A DNA stretch of 64,000 bases from Cricetomys ansorgei (lineage: Eukaryota > Chordata > Mammalia > Rodentia > Nesomyidae), in the NCBI GenBank assembly GCA_026225945.1, contig JAMJFZ010004067.1, forward strand, positions 1 to 64,000, given 5' to 3'. This document shows, piece by piece, positions 32,975-45,191 of the stretch. Position 1 is the stretch's first letter, and each line of letters starts with the position of its first letter. The notes beneath the pieces were generated by a model. It had not been told where the DNA came from, did no database searches, and worked only from the letters and a program-made list of their open reading frames with translations. The position numbers and the translations under genes are program-made.

Positions 32975-33290
32975 CACAGTTTATCATGTCTGTATTTTAC
33001 TTATGAAGTAGTTTCCCTGTATCTTCAATTTCATTTTGCATGGTTTCCATCACCTGCCATCAATTCCAGAACAAAACTATTGCATGAGAATTCCAGAAGG
33101 AAACAATTCATATGTTTTAAGTTACATGCAATTCTGAGTGAGGTGGAATTCCATATGGATGTACTCTGCCTTGCCCAGGACATGATTTATTTCTTTGTCA
33201 GATTGCCTATGCTGTATATGCTGCTCACCCATTTGTCTTAGTACCCTTTTCAACCATCAGACAACTGTCACAGGATCATAGGGCTTATCT
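32975..33290 (+). mobile_element. Tigger-like (pogo/Tc1-mariner) DNA transposon 5' region
   Basis: The series tgtatcttcaatttcatttt, gcatggtttccatcacc, caattccagaacaaaactat, gaggtggaattccatatgg, cttgcccaggacatgattta, ttgtcagattgcctatgct, gtatatgctgctcacccatt and ccatcagacaactgtcacag matches, in order, the region upstream of the transposase frame in a mammal-wide Tigger family I recognise. The transposase part is absent. The subfamily is uncertain. Confidence 0.5.
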
Positions 33291-33299
33291 GTAGGGTGT

Positions 33300-36200
33300 G
33301 ATACTATCTTGAGCCACAGATATTCACTGACCACATCCTGCATGAATGAGAGAAAAACTATATGACTCTTCTTAAAATCTATTTTTTTCTAGCTGTAACT
33401 GATATAATGCCACACACCTAGCAGATCCTGAAGCTAGCTAAACCATCAAGTCTGCCAAAGAGCTAGACATAAGCCATTTGACCTTTCTAGGGATGTTAGG
33501 GTAATTTAATCATCTGCCAACAGGACAGTTAAGTCATAGTAATATTGAACATGAATTCCAGAGATTATCCTTGAAACATTTTGAACCTAAAGTAAAAGTC
33601 AATATTTAAGAAGCCTGCTAGTTGGGAATTAATAGATAATGTTCTATGTTCTGTAGGACCAACCAGAAAGGCTGCATCTACCCAAGGAAGCTGAACCCAG
33701 CTTTAGACAGAAACTTTTTTTTAAATAAAATCAAACCTTAGAAAATGGAGTGACAATGAAGACTTGTCTTGAGCAAAGCCCATTAACTTTGAAAAGAAAA
33801 TGAAAGAGGTAACAGATTTTTCACACATATTATTTAATACTGAGCACTGTTTAAAATGTAATACCTAGTTAAATTATATTTACATTTAATTTACATGCAG
33901 ATATATGATAGATGATTTATATAAAACATGATAGAAACTTATCCTTGAAGTTTCTGATACTATAAATCACATTTTATTATTGAAGCTGCTGAAATCCTGT
34001 GGTACTCGTCAGATATCCAATAATTGGTAGTAGAGTTATAACAAGTAGGATCTCTGACATCAATCCTTTAATGTTTCCTTCATCACAGTACACTGTTACC
34101 GACATAGAGAACATCCCAAGAAATAAGAAATAAAGCTGGATAGATGCAATAGATATATCTTCAAATGCAGTCAAGGTATGACAGGTGGGACAATTTATTT
34201 TAAAGTAAGAAACAATTTGTGCAATATAGGACACCATGATTAAAGCACATGCCTGACAGCCAATGAGGGAAATGTGCATGACTGAAATAATTGGTTTCCC
34301 AGATCTTCATTTGAAACCAAGCAGCAAAAAGATAGATGCTTTCAGAAGACGAAGTGGTTGCTTAGTATCCTATATGGATGGAATCTCTTGTATGTGATAC
34401 ACTGGCTGTTGGAAAGGAAAAATAAATGAATCAATAATACAAAGAACTTGATTTTTAAAAGAGGCTTGGAAGGTATGACAGAGGTGAATTTAACAAGAAT
34501 AGTTAATATTACAGGAGCTGAAGTTGTTCTGTGAAATGCTGCTGATCTCAGGCACATTCTGCTTAGCATGACTTTGCATCCATGCAGTTTGAGCAGACAC
34601 ATGGGAACAAGAATCTGAGAATTTTATAAAAACAAAGGGATAAACTACTCTGACCTCTTTGAGTGTAACCCAAACTTTGATTCGCAGTCATAATTAAACT
34701 GCCCACATAAGCATGGGCATGTAAAACAATAATAAAAAAATAAGACATGGTGAGATAAAGGCAATGCATTAACAATGCAGGGATCAGCAGCAGTGTTGGC
34801 TAAATATAACAAACTGTGTAAATCAGGTAAAAAATAAAAGGAGAGAGTATATTTGGAGACTGTCAGATTTGCTAGCATATCCTCAGGCAATAAATAGATC
34901 TAAGTCACAGGATCCCTACTGAGCTATTCTGCAAGACAGCCAAGTCCCTTCTTAACAGTGCCCTACACACACAGTGGTAACAAAGAAGACTGCTACTTTC
35001 TGATTTTTTTCCCTGTGAGGAAGATGCCATCATTCTTTGTATTTGCTTAGCAGTTTTAAATATGTTAGTCATCAGGAAGCAATTTCTGATTATAAGCTAT
35101 AACCTAAAATACGCATTGTCAAGATATACCTTCTGGGGAAGACTCTAGTAGATATCAGCAAGGCAAGCAAGTTACAGCAACAGAAAGTCTATTCCTGTTC
35201 TAAGCAGACAGCAGGCTGTGCCTCTGCGATAGCTTACATTGATAAATCAAGGATAAATCATGACCTTGGCACTGAATTTCCCTGCTCCCTAATATGATAC
35301 TACAAACTACTCACACTAAATTTAATGAAGTTAAAGAGAATGGATCTTAGCACCTTAATTTCCAGATATCTATCAGCACCTTTAGAAAGAATATACGTAT
35401 CCAAACACACAAACAAAGAGCAGTGAAAATTCGAAATGGGAAGAAACAAGAAAGAAACCCTTCAGAAATATCAAGGATAGCAAGATCTCAAGTAAAATAC
35501 CTGATTGGTTGAGAAATAATATTCTGTAAAGAAATATTATTCAACCCCTTTTTATTTTAGCTTGACCAGTAAGTTTATGAAGAATCATGGGCACATTCTG
35601 AATTAATGTGATTGAGGATTACCCATAGAAGTGTTTACTGGCATAGAAAACCTTAGCAGATGGCCACACCTATCTCTATCACAATAATGCTTGTGGGGAA
35701 TCAGTGTTATAAAGTGGTACACACACACAGGAGGCCTTCCAAAACTGCGACGTTCACCTAGACTAGTGTCTTTTATATATAAAGCATGTTTTCTCTACTT
35801 TGTATGAAATGGCAGCATATATTTCCCTTCAGAGTTAAGGTAATGACCAAGAACACTTACAGTCTCAAAACATATATAAATTGGCTGAAAATATAAGATA
35901 ATAATCGTAAATATGGTGTAGATGATATTGACAGTTATATTAAAGTTCTCATCACAATTAACTAACCTTGAATAATTTTGTTCTTCAAATATATCCTTAA
36001 AATTGGCTTGGCACTGTCACTCCTTCTCTGATCAGTCACAGCAGGAAATCACCTTCCCAGAAAAGCATTCTGACATTTTTGTTCATATTTTGTCAAGTCC
36101 CTAAAGGAGATAGATCTGTTTACACGCATCTCATTTTAGGAGTGCTCCGGTGAGATGTGGGACGAATTAAGAATGAATGAAATTGATCTGATCTAATTTG

Positions 36201-36800
36201 TTGTAACATAATCCCCAGTGGTATATTTCAAAGTCTGTCAACTGTGAGTTGTGGCCTACTAACGGAAGTTTCCTATAAGGTTTGTATGAATGCCAGGATG
36301 TAAGGATTTGAAAGAAACAGTCACCAACATATTAATTTTCTTTTCCAAAACCAGTGTTTCATATCCATTTTACTAGGTTTGCCCAAGATAAGTGACTCAA
36401 ATGCCAGTTACAAAAGCAGCTCTACACTAAGACACAAAGTCATCTATCTACCTATATCCTGTATGAGCTCTGAGTGAAGCAGCAGATTTTGGGCTGCCCT
36501 GGAGCTACTTGGAGTGGGAACTGTGGGCAGGCACCATTCAGGTGAAGAGAGTTTAGAAAATAGAATCATGTCAAGATGAATGAAGCTTCACATGGATGGA
36601 GTGTTTGACTTTGGTTGATAGGGATGTTCATTGTCAACAAACTATAAATAAAACTGAGTAAAAGGAAGATGAAAATGGAGATGATAAAACTTTGCCAAAG
36701 TCTTCTTCATCCAATGATGAAGCTTACTATATGAATAGTGGACATTAGTATACATATTACTATTATATTTTACTTTACTTTTTTACCTTTTTTTTCTCTT
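33300..36800. other. 3.5-kb stretch with few recognisable repeats
   Basis: No gene can be defended. Several minus-strand frames of 70-100 codons cluster at 33977-34890 and encode hydrophobic, leucine/isoleucine-rich peptides. Their composition is what AT-rich DNA yields by chance. They do not join through plausible splice sites and I recognise no family. There are no clear SINEs or LINEs. It may be old single-copy intergenic or intronic DNA. Confidence 0.45.
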
Positions 36801-36804
36801 TTTA

Positions 36805-36944
36805 ATCACGGTTTCCCTGTGTAACTCTGGCTGTCCTGGAACACATTCCATAGACCAACCAGGCTGGTTTCGAACTCACAGAGATCCACCTGCCTCTGTC
36901 ACCAGAGTTCTAGGATCTAAGGCATGCACTACCACCGGCCAGCC
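36805..36944 (-). mobile_element. B1 SINE, antisense
   Basis: The order acggtttccctgtgtaactc, tggctgtcctggaacacatt, accaaccaggctggtttcg, aactcacagagatccacctg, cctctgtcacc, agttctaggatctaaggc and atgcactaccaccggcc is a full-length reversed B1. The T-rich stretch at 36780-36804 is its tail. Confidence 0.9.
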
Positions 36945-37214
36945 TTAATTACTATTTTCATAGTTGATCTTTTTATTTGTCCTTTTTGGTAGATTAAAAA
37001 AACAAGCATAATTGTTTGCTCAAAATTATTCATGTAGAAATATAATGCAGGAGAAAATCCATGTCTCAAAACAGAAGCTAGTGTGGGCATTAAGTCCCTT
37101 ATCCCATAAACGTGATTCCAATATGATCTTGCTTTTCAAGTCAAACAGAAGACAATACAACTTGGTGTCATATAAAAACCAGTAACATGGCTGTATACAT
37201 GCTTCCCCCAATGT

Positions 37215-37325
37215 TGTCTACAGAGAAGCCACACAGACATTTCCTGGGAGCATTATCTTACTAGATATACGGAGTCTCAGGCCTCACCCTAGGCGCTCTG
37301 AGTCAGTATCAAAGTACGACATGAT
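37215..37325 (-). mobile_element. MER5A-like hAT-Charlie fragment
   Basis: The blocks tttcctgggagcattatctt, actagatatacggagtctca, ggcctcaccctaggcgctct and gagtcagtatcaaagtacg follow the reversed MER5A middle ('ttcccaggaacttgttagaaatgcaaattctcgggccccaccccagacctactgaatcag'). Confidence 0.45.
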
Positions 37326-37329
37326 TCTC

Positions 37330-38635
37330 TTTGAATTGAGAGGACAAAGCACTAAGACTTGTAGCCTGGAAGTGCTGCTCATGACCTGTGATTCTAAAGC
37401 TTTAGTCTACTAACATTTTAGAGACTTGAAGCTAAAGTTAGACATCATGAGCTTCATGTGAACTTGAATGAGTAGACTCTCTCTGTGTGCATGAGTAACT
37501 CTTTCCTTTAACCATTTGTACAAGAATTAAAGAGGTTATATATGCACATGTTCCCAAGAACACTAAAAGCCCAGCAGACACTGCCCATCTCTTACCTCAC
37601 CATTACTACCTCCCTAACTTGCACCTCACGACATACTTCAGTATGTACATTTCTGTCTTTATCTAGTCCTGACTCTTGCTCTCACTTATGAGTGCTTCTC
37701 TGTCCTCTCCCCTCTTCACATAGAGTCCCACCCTCCTTTAGATGGCATCCAAGTGTTAGATGCATGTCCCATATGCAAAGATGTTACAGTGTCTTTTCTT
37801 CTGCAGTTCTGTTTCATCGGCAAACATTTGAATTCAGTCCTGTGGTTCCAAATAGATTGGGTAACTCTTATACTCCCATAGACTTTCAATTGCTGTTTGT
37901 ATGCTTCTTGTCACTTCCATTTGAGCTTGTGATTTTTTTTTTCAACTTCAACTCCTCTAGCTGTTATTCTTGTTTACTATTAGAGAATGACAGGATTTAA
38001 GCTCAAGACCAATGACAGAGGCCTCTGCTTAGATAAGTACTTGCCCTTGGTGCTGTCTTATTACTTAATCCTCTGCTGCCCCCTAAGGGCCTCTGAACAC
38101 GCTGCCCACCTGCCTTGGATCAGGGCTACTCAAAACCATTAAGAATCCTTCTGACTTCACTATGGAACATGGAGTATTTCCCAGTTTTATCAGAGTTTTA
38201 CATTGTATAATGTGTCTGCGAACAACAAGACATACTTCTCTTCTAAAATGTGTGTTTCATGAAGTCAGTTTCATTTCCTGGTCTTTCTTTAACCAAATGG
38301 CCAGGTTCCTTGTCTGTTTTTAACTCACTAAATGAGCAACACTACCAGAGGCACACAAACCACTGCTGAAGGTTAGGGCACACCTTCCAACACAAGTGAT
38401 GCTTCTTAGCTTAATAAGAAGTGGGTGGAATAAATCTTGACAGAGGATATGCTCCTGAGAAAAAAAGGTGAACTTCTGAGAAATGTAAAAGTCTACCAGG
38501 GCTTACAAGTGAAATATTTCAGGTAGAGAAATGGGGGAGAAGAAAGCAGGAAAGAGGAAGACTGGAAGCCAGAACACTGGGGACCATAATAAAGTTCACA
38601 TCTTTTTCTAGGAACCACACTGAGGAGCAGCTGCT
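37330..38635. other. Gene-free stretch, no recognised element
   Basis: A 102-codon frame at 37692-38000 is rich in serine, proline and phenylalanine and shows no domain that I recognise. A pyrimidine-rich interval lies at about 37600-37740. No repeat family can be named. Confidence 0.4.
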
Positions 38636-38779
38636 ATGTCTTCAGCAGAAAGCACTAATGATTACATGGACACTTTCAAAAGGTCACCTGAGAACATCAT
38701 TATGGCAATCGAGGCAAGAAGAATGACAGCCTCAAACAGGCAAATGGAGGCGAAGATAGATGAATACAGGAGAAGATAA
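38636..38779 (+). other. 47-codon small open frame with coding-like composition
   Basis: An ATG at 38636 opens a 47-codon frame ending at TAA 38777-38779. The product is hydrophilic and charged (it starts MSSAESTNDYMDTFKRSP) and is methionine- and arginine-rich. A polypyrimidine/AG acceptor-like site (tttttctag at 38603-38611) lies 25 bases upstream. I recognise no homologue. It could be a chance frame, a fragment of an old retroelement, or a terminal exon. Confidence 0.15.
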
Positions 38780-39117
38780 ATGAATGGAGAGGAAACACGG
38801 TCAACAGTCTACGAGGGAAGAAATGACTCAAAGATGACTAAGTTTCTATTTGGGGTTACTAGGTACATAAAATGGTGGAATTAACTGGGGGAAGCATCTC
38901 AGAAAAAAAAATTATATTGAATTAAATTCAGTCAATATTGCACGTTTTCAGTCAAAATGCTCTTTGATAAGCACTTAAGAACAAAAGGTCATGCTAAAAT
39001 CTTGGGAAAATGATTCACAATACCTGCATCTGTAAGATGATGGCTTCCATAAATAAATAACTGAAAATTCAGTGAGAAGAACAAGCCAGTGGGAATATGG
39101 ATATAGATATGATCACT

Positions 39118-39195
39118 GCGTGGGCTCTGGGGATTGAACTCAGCCATCACGTTTGGAGACAATAGTTTTTATCCACTATGCCATCTCACCAGCCC
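39118..39195 (-). mobile_element. B3/B4-type SINE head fragment, antisense
   Basis: The blocks ctggggattgaactcagcc and ccactatgccatctcaccag, followed by cccc, are the reversed tRNA-like head of a B2-superfamily SINE. The body is missing. Confidence 0.6.
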
Positions 39196-39204
39196 CTCAG
39201 ACAT

Positions 39205-39790
39205 TTTTTGAAGCAACAAGAAAATAGCACAGCTCCTTAGAAAGCAGTGTAGTGGTTTCTTATGCATTAAAGAAAACACTCCACAGTTAGCCTTCTGGGT
39301 GTTCAGCCAAAAGAAATGATAACATATGCCCCTACAAAGAACTAATTCAAAACAATTCTACTGATAATGGACAAGTAAGTCGATGTATTACAATTGATTG
39401 AGTATGGGAGAATTATATACTGAAAATGAAAGTGAATAAACAATTGGAACAATTAAGACATCAAAAAATAAATTAATGAACCAGATAAGCAAGAGAGGGT
39501 ACAACCAAAGGTGTGTGCACTGTGCAATTTTATTGAGTATGAAATTCTAAACATGACTAGTTTGATATATGTTTATAGGAAAGTGATCAGTGGTTTCCTG
39601 AGACCCTGAGAGCTAATCTAGAATGAACAGGAACAGAGAACATGTGTAGGTAGTGGAAATGTTTATTTTCACACGATGACATTTATAGAGGATTCAAATG
39701 TGTTAACAACGATGCTCTTACTCAGAAATACATCTTATTGTTTAAGTCAACAAAGTTAACCTTATTAATATAGGCATTTATTTCTATACA
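39205..39790 (+). mobile_element. L1M-type LINE-1, ORF2 end and 3' UTR
   Basis: The blocks agaaaacactccacagttag, ttcagccaaaagaaatgata, attttattgagtatgaaatt, agtgatcagtggtttcctga and ggaaatgtttattttcacac follow the end of ORF2 and 3' UTR of mammal-wide LINE-1 ('gaattaccatatgacccagc', 'gaaagtagaatggtggttgccagggg', 'gaaatgttctgg'). It is highly decayed. Confidence 0.45.
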
Positions 39791-39829
39791 TTTATTGTAA
39801 TAGTTTTTAGTATATATGTGTGTATACCT

Positions 39830-40112
39830 GTTTGCATGTGTGTGGGCTCACATATGTTTGTATATGTGGATGCCCAAGGGAGTTTTCCTTGATGACTCTC
39901 TTATTCATTGAGGCATGTTCTCATTTGAACACAGAGTTTCCTGATAAGAGCTAGTCTGGATAGCCAGCTTTCTCCACCGATCCTTCTGCATACTAAAATT
40001 AAAGGTAGGCCTCCATACCACCAGCATTTATGGGAGCTCTGGGGATTCAAACTCCAGGCTTCACACTTGTGTGGCAGTTATGTCATACTCGGAGACATGT
40101 GTTTTCAGCTGC
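39830..40112 (-). mobile_element. B4 SINE, antisense
   Basis: The blocks gagtttcctgataagagcta, gtctggatagccagctttct, aaattaaaggtaggcctcc, ataccaccagcatttatggg, agctctggggattcaaactc and caggcttcacacttgtgtgg are the reversed B1-like centre and ID-like head of B4. The left 50 bases are a TG/TA-rich tail. Confidence 0.65.
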
Positions 40113-42311
40113 CACGTCTCCAACCCTGTGAGTCTGGACTCGCTGTAGATGTGGCCACGAGAGTCTATTTTAACATGTTTTCTTTAGTTTCATTTAAAAC
40201 CTTGCCACACAAGGGAAACATTCAGCAAATTCCCCAGAAAAATGCTGCATAATTGTCTCCGGGAAGGTTTCTTACCTTCTGCAAGCTTTTAGTAGCAATT
40301 CAATAAATTTTCAAGCCTTGCAAAGAAGGAGAATACCATGTAATTTCCTCTAGTTGGTAACGAAGATTCACTGGGGATTCAGCTAATTCAAAAGCCTCTT
40401 AGATTCGGAGCATCTGCAGGATTTTTCTCCTTAGCTGCGTTCTGATCTCAGCCCTGAGTATGATGTTTAATGAGTTACGGTTGCATTCAGATATCAGTCT
40501 CGTGCATGTCAGCAGAGATGGAAACAAAATTCTCTTTCTTGATCTTTGAAATCTCTGAGAAGTACCCAGCTAATTTCTAAATCTATTTTCTTCTTGAATA
40601 GAGAGAAAAATGAAATGAGACCAGATTTCTGGGCAAAACGGAAAAGTTCAAAGCTGAAGAATGGCATTATCCTCTTCAATAGATCACATTGAGTTTGCAG
40701 CCAGCAGGAAAGCCACCTTTAAAGCCTCCCATTGAACTCCCACTGAATAATCAGCTAAGGTGTCAAAAGAATCACACAGGCAGTGCTTTCTCCCAGGATG
40801 GCATCGCTGTGAGTCTATTTTGTTTAAACCAAATATATCAGGTTATTAGAATCTTGACAAACTGTCTAGTTTGTATTTAGAGAAGTCAACATGCTTGATT
40901 TTAGAAAAGAAAACACAAAGACCTTTACACAGGATGAGAGCCATTCAGTTTTAACAGAAAGTAGAGCACACAGCAGTTCACAGCCCACTCCTCTCCACGA
41001 CCATGTTTTTACATGCCAAGAAGAATGTGCACTTCACTCCCTGCACTCAATGCTGGCATTTGGAATGACCACAAACCTTATGTGTGAGGTTCTCAGAACA
41101 TGATAATGACCATCTTTCTGCAACTGCTTCCATCCTTTCCCTTTCAATTTAGAACACAGATGGGCCACTTGTTCCTATGAAATAATGGCTACGGCTGCCT
41201 TTAGAGTTCTGCTCTAAAAATGATCACATAGGAGAGCATGCTGGTGCTTAGGTCTCTGGGAACCAGTCATCGTTTTGATTTCTTCTTTACTCCTGGCAGA
41301 CTAACAGACCACACAGCTTATATGCAGAACAGCCAACCAAAGATCAAGACAGTTCTCAAGGAAAATGCCTTGCTTAGGGAGGAAGCACCAACTGTGTTTG
41401 AAAGCAGCTTTAAACTAAACAGAAGCAGGGGGAGACCTAATAGATGTTTGTTTCAATACACACCCATTCCAGTAAACGTTTCCTGTAAGTACCCAAACAG
41501 ATTCATGTTTCTGAAAGGACTTACCAGAGCTGTAAAGGTAAACATTGGTATGCTCTCCTTTCTAGAAAAATCTAGAGGTTAGCACACCTGCCCCACCCCC
41601 CCCACCGCCAACTCCTGGTACTTACTTCTTTTTTTTTTCCTTCCCTTCCTCGTGGTTATATAAAGAGAAAAAGAAATAAGGGTGACATTTTTCATCACTG
41701 AGGGGAATAAGGATTTGCAATATGCATTTCATACCAACCCTCAACATAGCCTATTAGGATCTTCCTATTAGAGAATGCATTCATTTTAGCTTTTGACACC
41801 CCCACAATTAATGCACACATGCACACGCCCCATCGCAATTCTCAGTGAGCTTCAGAGATAGAGTACACATCAGTTCCTTTCAGATCCATGCACTTTTCAA
41901 GCTGCGTTCCCTCTTGAACCCTAAGTTATATCTCCACTTGATCTTCTGTCTCTGCCTCACTGAAAGGTAGTAATAACTGTAACACCAAGGATGTCCACCT
42001 TTCATATGTCTTGTAGTAATCACCAGATAATTAGGATGATGCTAGAGACAGCTGCTGTAATGTTAGCAAGCACACAACTAATGTGTGTCAGAGAAGAAAC
42101 AGATAAACAAAAACAACTCTGGGCTAAGGAACCCCACCATTTAAAGTTATCTTGAGAGCATTTTCAACTCACAGGACCAACATGCTAAGGGATGAAGCCT
42201 TGGGGTTGATACTGTTCACGTTCTTTAGTAAGGTGTTTCTGAGACAGTGATTTCTGAGGAAGAGGCTTCAATAGAGAATGCGAATTTATTCAGCATCAGG
42301 TGACACAGTGT
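40113..42311. other. 2.2-kb stretch with no recognised repeat and retained CpGs
   Basis: No SINE, LINE or LTR is recognisable, apart from a C-rich patch and T run at about 41592-41640. CpG dinucleotides are more frequent than elsewhere, for example around 40386-40505. A 114-codon frame at 41238-41582 and smaller ones at 40689-41103 show no domain and no splice context. The stretch is a candidate for old single-copy sequence, possibly conserved non-coding DNA, but that is inference only. Confidence 0.45.
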
Positions 42312-42316
42312 GGTGT

Positions 42317-42354
<38 letters not shown>
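42312..42354. repeat. (TG)n microsatellite
   Basis: The array starts with gtgtgtgcgcacgtgt, a short palindrome containing TGCGCA, and continues as a pure TG run to 42354. Confidence 0.95.
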
Positions 42355-42357
<3 letters not shown>

Positions 42358-44319
42358 ACCTGTTCTGAGTAATTCTAAGTCATGACTACAAGAATCACAA
42401 ATATGCGAGCTTTTTATATACAGCATTTATTTCGCCAAGTAGAGTGACATTTCACAGCTGCCGATTGGCCTGTGATCGGTGGGATTTACTTTCTGACCAA
42501 GATCCCCATTGTTGTATAGTGTCATTAAGGATAAAGGAAAAGAATCAAGAGGTGAGAGAAGATGAAAACTTTAATCTGGGATGTTTTCCATGTGTTTTAG
42601 TAAAGAGAACAGGATGATGCTATTTTCTACTGTCATATACACCCCTGCTCTCGCCAGCACCTACCCTGCACTTCCAGCTTCCACTGTAACTCTGATTCAC
42701 TGCCCTCATTTTATTTTTGAGAGACCACTATATTATTTAATAGGACCTTTTCCCTTCTGTGCACTCTAACTTGCAAAGTTGTCCCAACTCTTCAAACCTT
42801 TAGTCCATGGTGGGAGGGAGGTCCCTGCACAGTCAGAGCTCAGAGCCCGGGCAGGGACACACCTCTATGTTGAGTTACATCTGAACTGCTACAGAGTCAA
42901 AGGAACCCTGACAGTGACATCTCAGTACAGGCAGGACAATCATGGATCTACTCTCACTTACACGGAGGAGAGAAAACCACCGGCACCAAACCAGTGCCAC
43001 CAGCTAACTCTCCTTCCTGCTCATGTCGGCCCACACACAGCTGTGACAGAGCAGAGCTGGGAGCACACAGCAGAGCTGGGAGCACACAGCTGCTTACTTT
43101 GAGTCACATCCATGGGCCTTTTTTATTATTTTATTCTTATTCCTACTGTGTAAATCTCTCCTCCCCTTTTATCTTGTGTTAGAAGGAGTACAAGGCTGTG
43201 AGCAGAGCTCTTTTGTCTTCCTGATTAGATCAGACATGTAAATAAACACATCTGTTTGGCAAGGGCACAAGCAAAGCCTTAAATAGCAGTGTTGCCTAAA
43301 AGACACCACAGAGCTCTTCTAAAGAATTATTACAATTAAGACTTTTCATGACAAGGCAGCTTCACACAGCTAAGGAAACGAAAACAACACATGGACCAAG
43401 ACATCATTTTGCAAGCCCATTTGCTTCCTTCTGCATGTATGAAAAGTGTTGTCATCAAGCCCCAGAAAGGCAGCAGTTGCATATGACAGTCAAGTAAATC
43501 TATACTCTTAAAACAGGCACCAAGGAGAAAATTGCACTCCTTTGAAATAGCAAGACTCTCTAAAGCAGATAAAATCATGGTCAGAGGACTTCCTTGGAGA
43601 ATTCCAGTCGGGGTTATGAATCTCTTCCCAATTTTCTCTGTAGTTGTTCATAAAACTGGATGTCAATAATAGAAATAGATACATGATGCACAGACAGACA
43701 GAAAGATATATGGATATAGATGATAGACTCTTTTAATTTGTGAAAAGATGCCTTTTAACCATTGTCTAGTTTACCAGTCCATGGAAGATTATTAGCTCTA
43801 TCTGAAACTATATTTCTTCAAATGGTGCCTGCTTATTTTTAATGCTTGGAAAAGGCAACTGGGCTGACATATAACAGCAATATAATCCATGTTTATATAA
43901 TACAATTTGCTGTCATTCAAACACTTTGCAAACCTTTTTTGTCCCCTTCTTCCATATTCAGGGCCAGAAGCAATGCCATCTAGAATATGAAGCCAGCTTC
44001 TCTATCCTGTGGCTGTGCCCATTTTTCAGCCAATGGGGCTTCCAGGCCAGTGCAGATCATTAGTTCACAGAACTAGATTTTGTCGTCTGGAATGCACTGC
44101 AGACAACTCTTGAGACACAGCATTGGGCAGTGCACTACCCACACTTTTGCACAACAGTCAATTGCCCTTCTAAAGGCCACTGCACTTAACATAAAGATAA
44201 AAAAGCAAGACTCCCCCACCCATGCTCCCTAGACCAGTCCACACCAGGCATGCCATCATTTCTACTTTGTATGGGCTGAGTCATACTTCTTGTTTACATT
44301 CTCTTCCCTGTTAAAACCT
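42355..44319. other. Gene-free stretch with few recognisable repeats
   Basis: A frame of 107 codons at 42779-43102 overlaps another of 62 codons and includes the short tandem repeat at 43052. Neither has a recognisable domain. Composition is more balanced than in the flanks. A CCAAT-like ATTGG with nearby CpGs occurs at about 42465, but no promoter can be claimed. Confidence 0.45.
43052..43089. repeat. Tandem duplication of a 19-bp unit
   Basis: The unit CAGAGCTGGGAGCACACAG occurs twice head to tail without a mismatch (43052-43070 and 43071-43089). Confidence 0.95.
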
Positions 44320-44740
44320 TCAGATGATGCACATACTGTTCTCTCTGAAGCCCGAGTCCCATCCCTTACCCATCTGGCAAATTCACATGCCTGAGGCCCA
44401 GCATTTTCCCTGGGTAAGGCTGGCTGACTGATACCAAAGGTAAATGTTTGTCTCTGGCTTTTCAGAGCAATCAGAAGATTCCATGCACACTTTCTTACTT
44501 GCGTTGCAGGCCAAATTGTACTAGTAGTGGTGATCTCTGTATATTTCATTCTTTTCCCTTCCCTGGGCTTTATATATAGGCTAGTCTTTGAGGTCTGGTT
44601 ACAATGTCATCCCTCAGGTAGCACTTTCTTGAAGTCTCAAGTTCATCTTCCCACTTACATGGTCCCTAATCTACTTTCCTTAATGTAAGATTCCATTTGT
44701 TGGTCTTCGCGCTATTTTGATTTTTCAGGACCTTAACTAT
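44320..44740 (+). mobile_element. LINE-2 (L2) fragment, sense
   Basis: The blocks acatactgttctctctgaa, ccttacccatctggcaaatt, then tgaggtctggttacaatgtc, atccctcaggtagcacttt and cttgaagtctcaagttc fit the L2 region 'ttctctctgcctgg...cacctggcaaactcc...agctcaaatgtcacctcctcagggaagccttcc'. The central part is not alignable by eye. Confidence 0.45.
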
Positions 44741-44879
44741 ATTGGTAGTTAGGGGCTGAGAATCCTTGCTCATAGTTATATCCCAATGCTTGAAGCAATG
44801 TCTGGAATCTTTAAATTCTCAGTTTCATGAGACCATGAAGTGAACAGTTGACTGTTCTTGGGAACTAGGACTATATCAT

Positions 44880-45110
44880 TTTTAAAAACTATTTATTTAT
44901 TCAATTATTTTATGTGTAAGGGTGTTTTGTCTGCATATATGTCTATACACCACATATGTAGCTGCTTCCTGAAGAAGCCAGAAAAGGTTAACAGATTCCT
45001 TGAGACTGGAGTTATAGACAGTTTAGAGTTACCATGTGGATGTTGCGAATCAAACTGGTTGCTCTGGAAGAGTAGCCGGTTCTCTTAACCACTGAGCAAT
45101 CTCTCTAGTC
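44880..45110 (-). mobile_element. B3-type SINE, antisense, near full length
   Basis: The order attattttatgtgtaagggt, gttttgtctgcatatatgtc, tatacaccacatatgta, actggagttatagacag, ttaccatgtggatgttgcga, atcaaactggttgctctgga, agagtagccggttctctta and accactgagcaatctctcta is the reversed consensus from tail to head. It is well preserved. Confidence 0.85.
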
Positions 45111-45191
45111 TTGGACTATATCTTAATTTAAGTTTATTCTGGGCCAACCAACTCAGTGAGCCAACATTTTTTTTTCTTTAATCAATGACTG

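Noticed and set aside
33977..34890. Cluster of minus-strand hydrophobic frames as exons of a membrane protein
   Set aside because: The frames overlap in different phases, lack plausible splice junctions between them, and their Leu/Ile/Phe/Ser-rich content is typical of AT-rich non-coding DNA. No family is recognisable.
41238..41582. 114-codon plus frame as a gene
   Set aside because: No domain, no strong start context, no splice sites, and no recognisable homologue. Kept only as part of a repeat-poor interval.
44262..44549. 95-codon minus frame as a gene
   Set aside because: It overlaps a sense-strand L2 remnant and has no domain.
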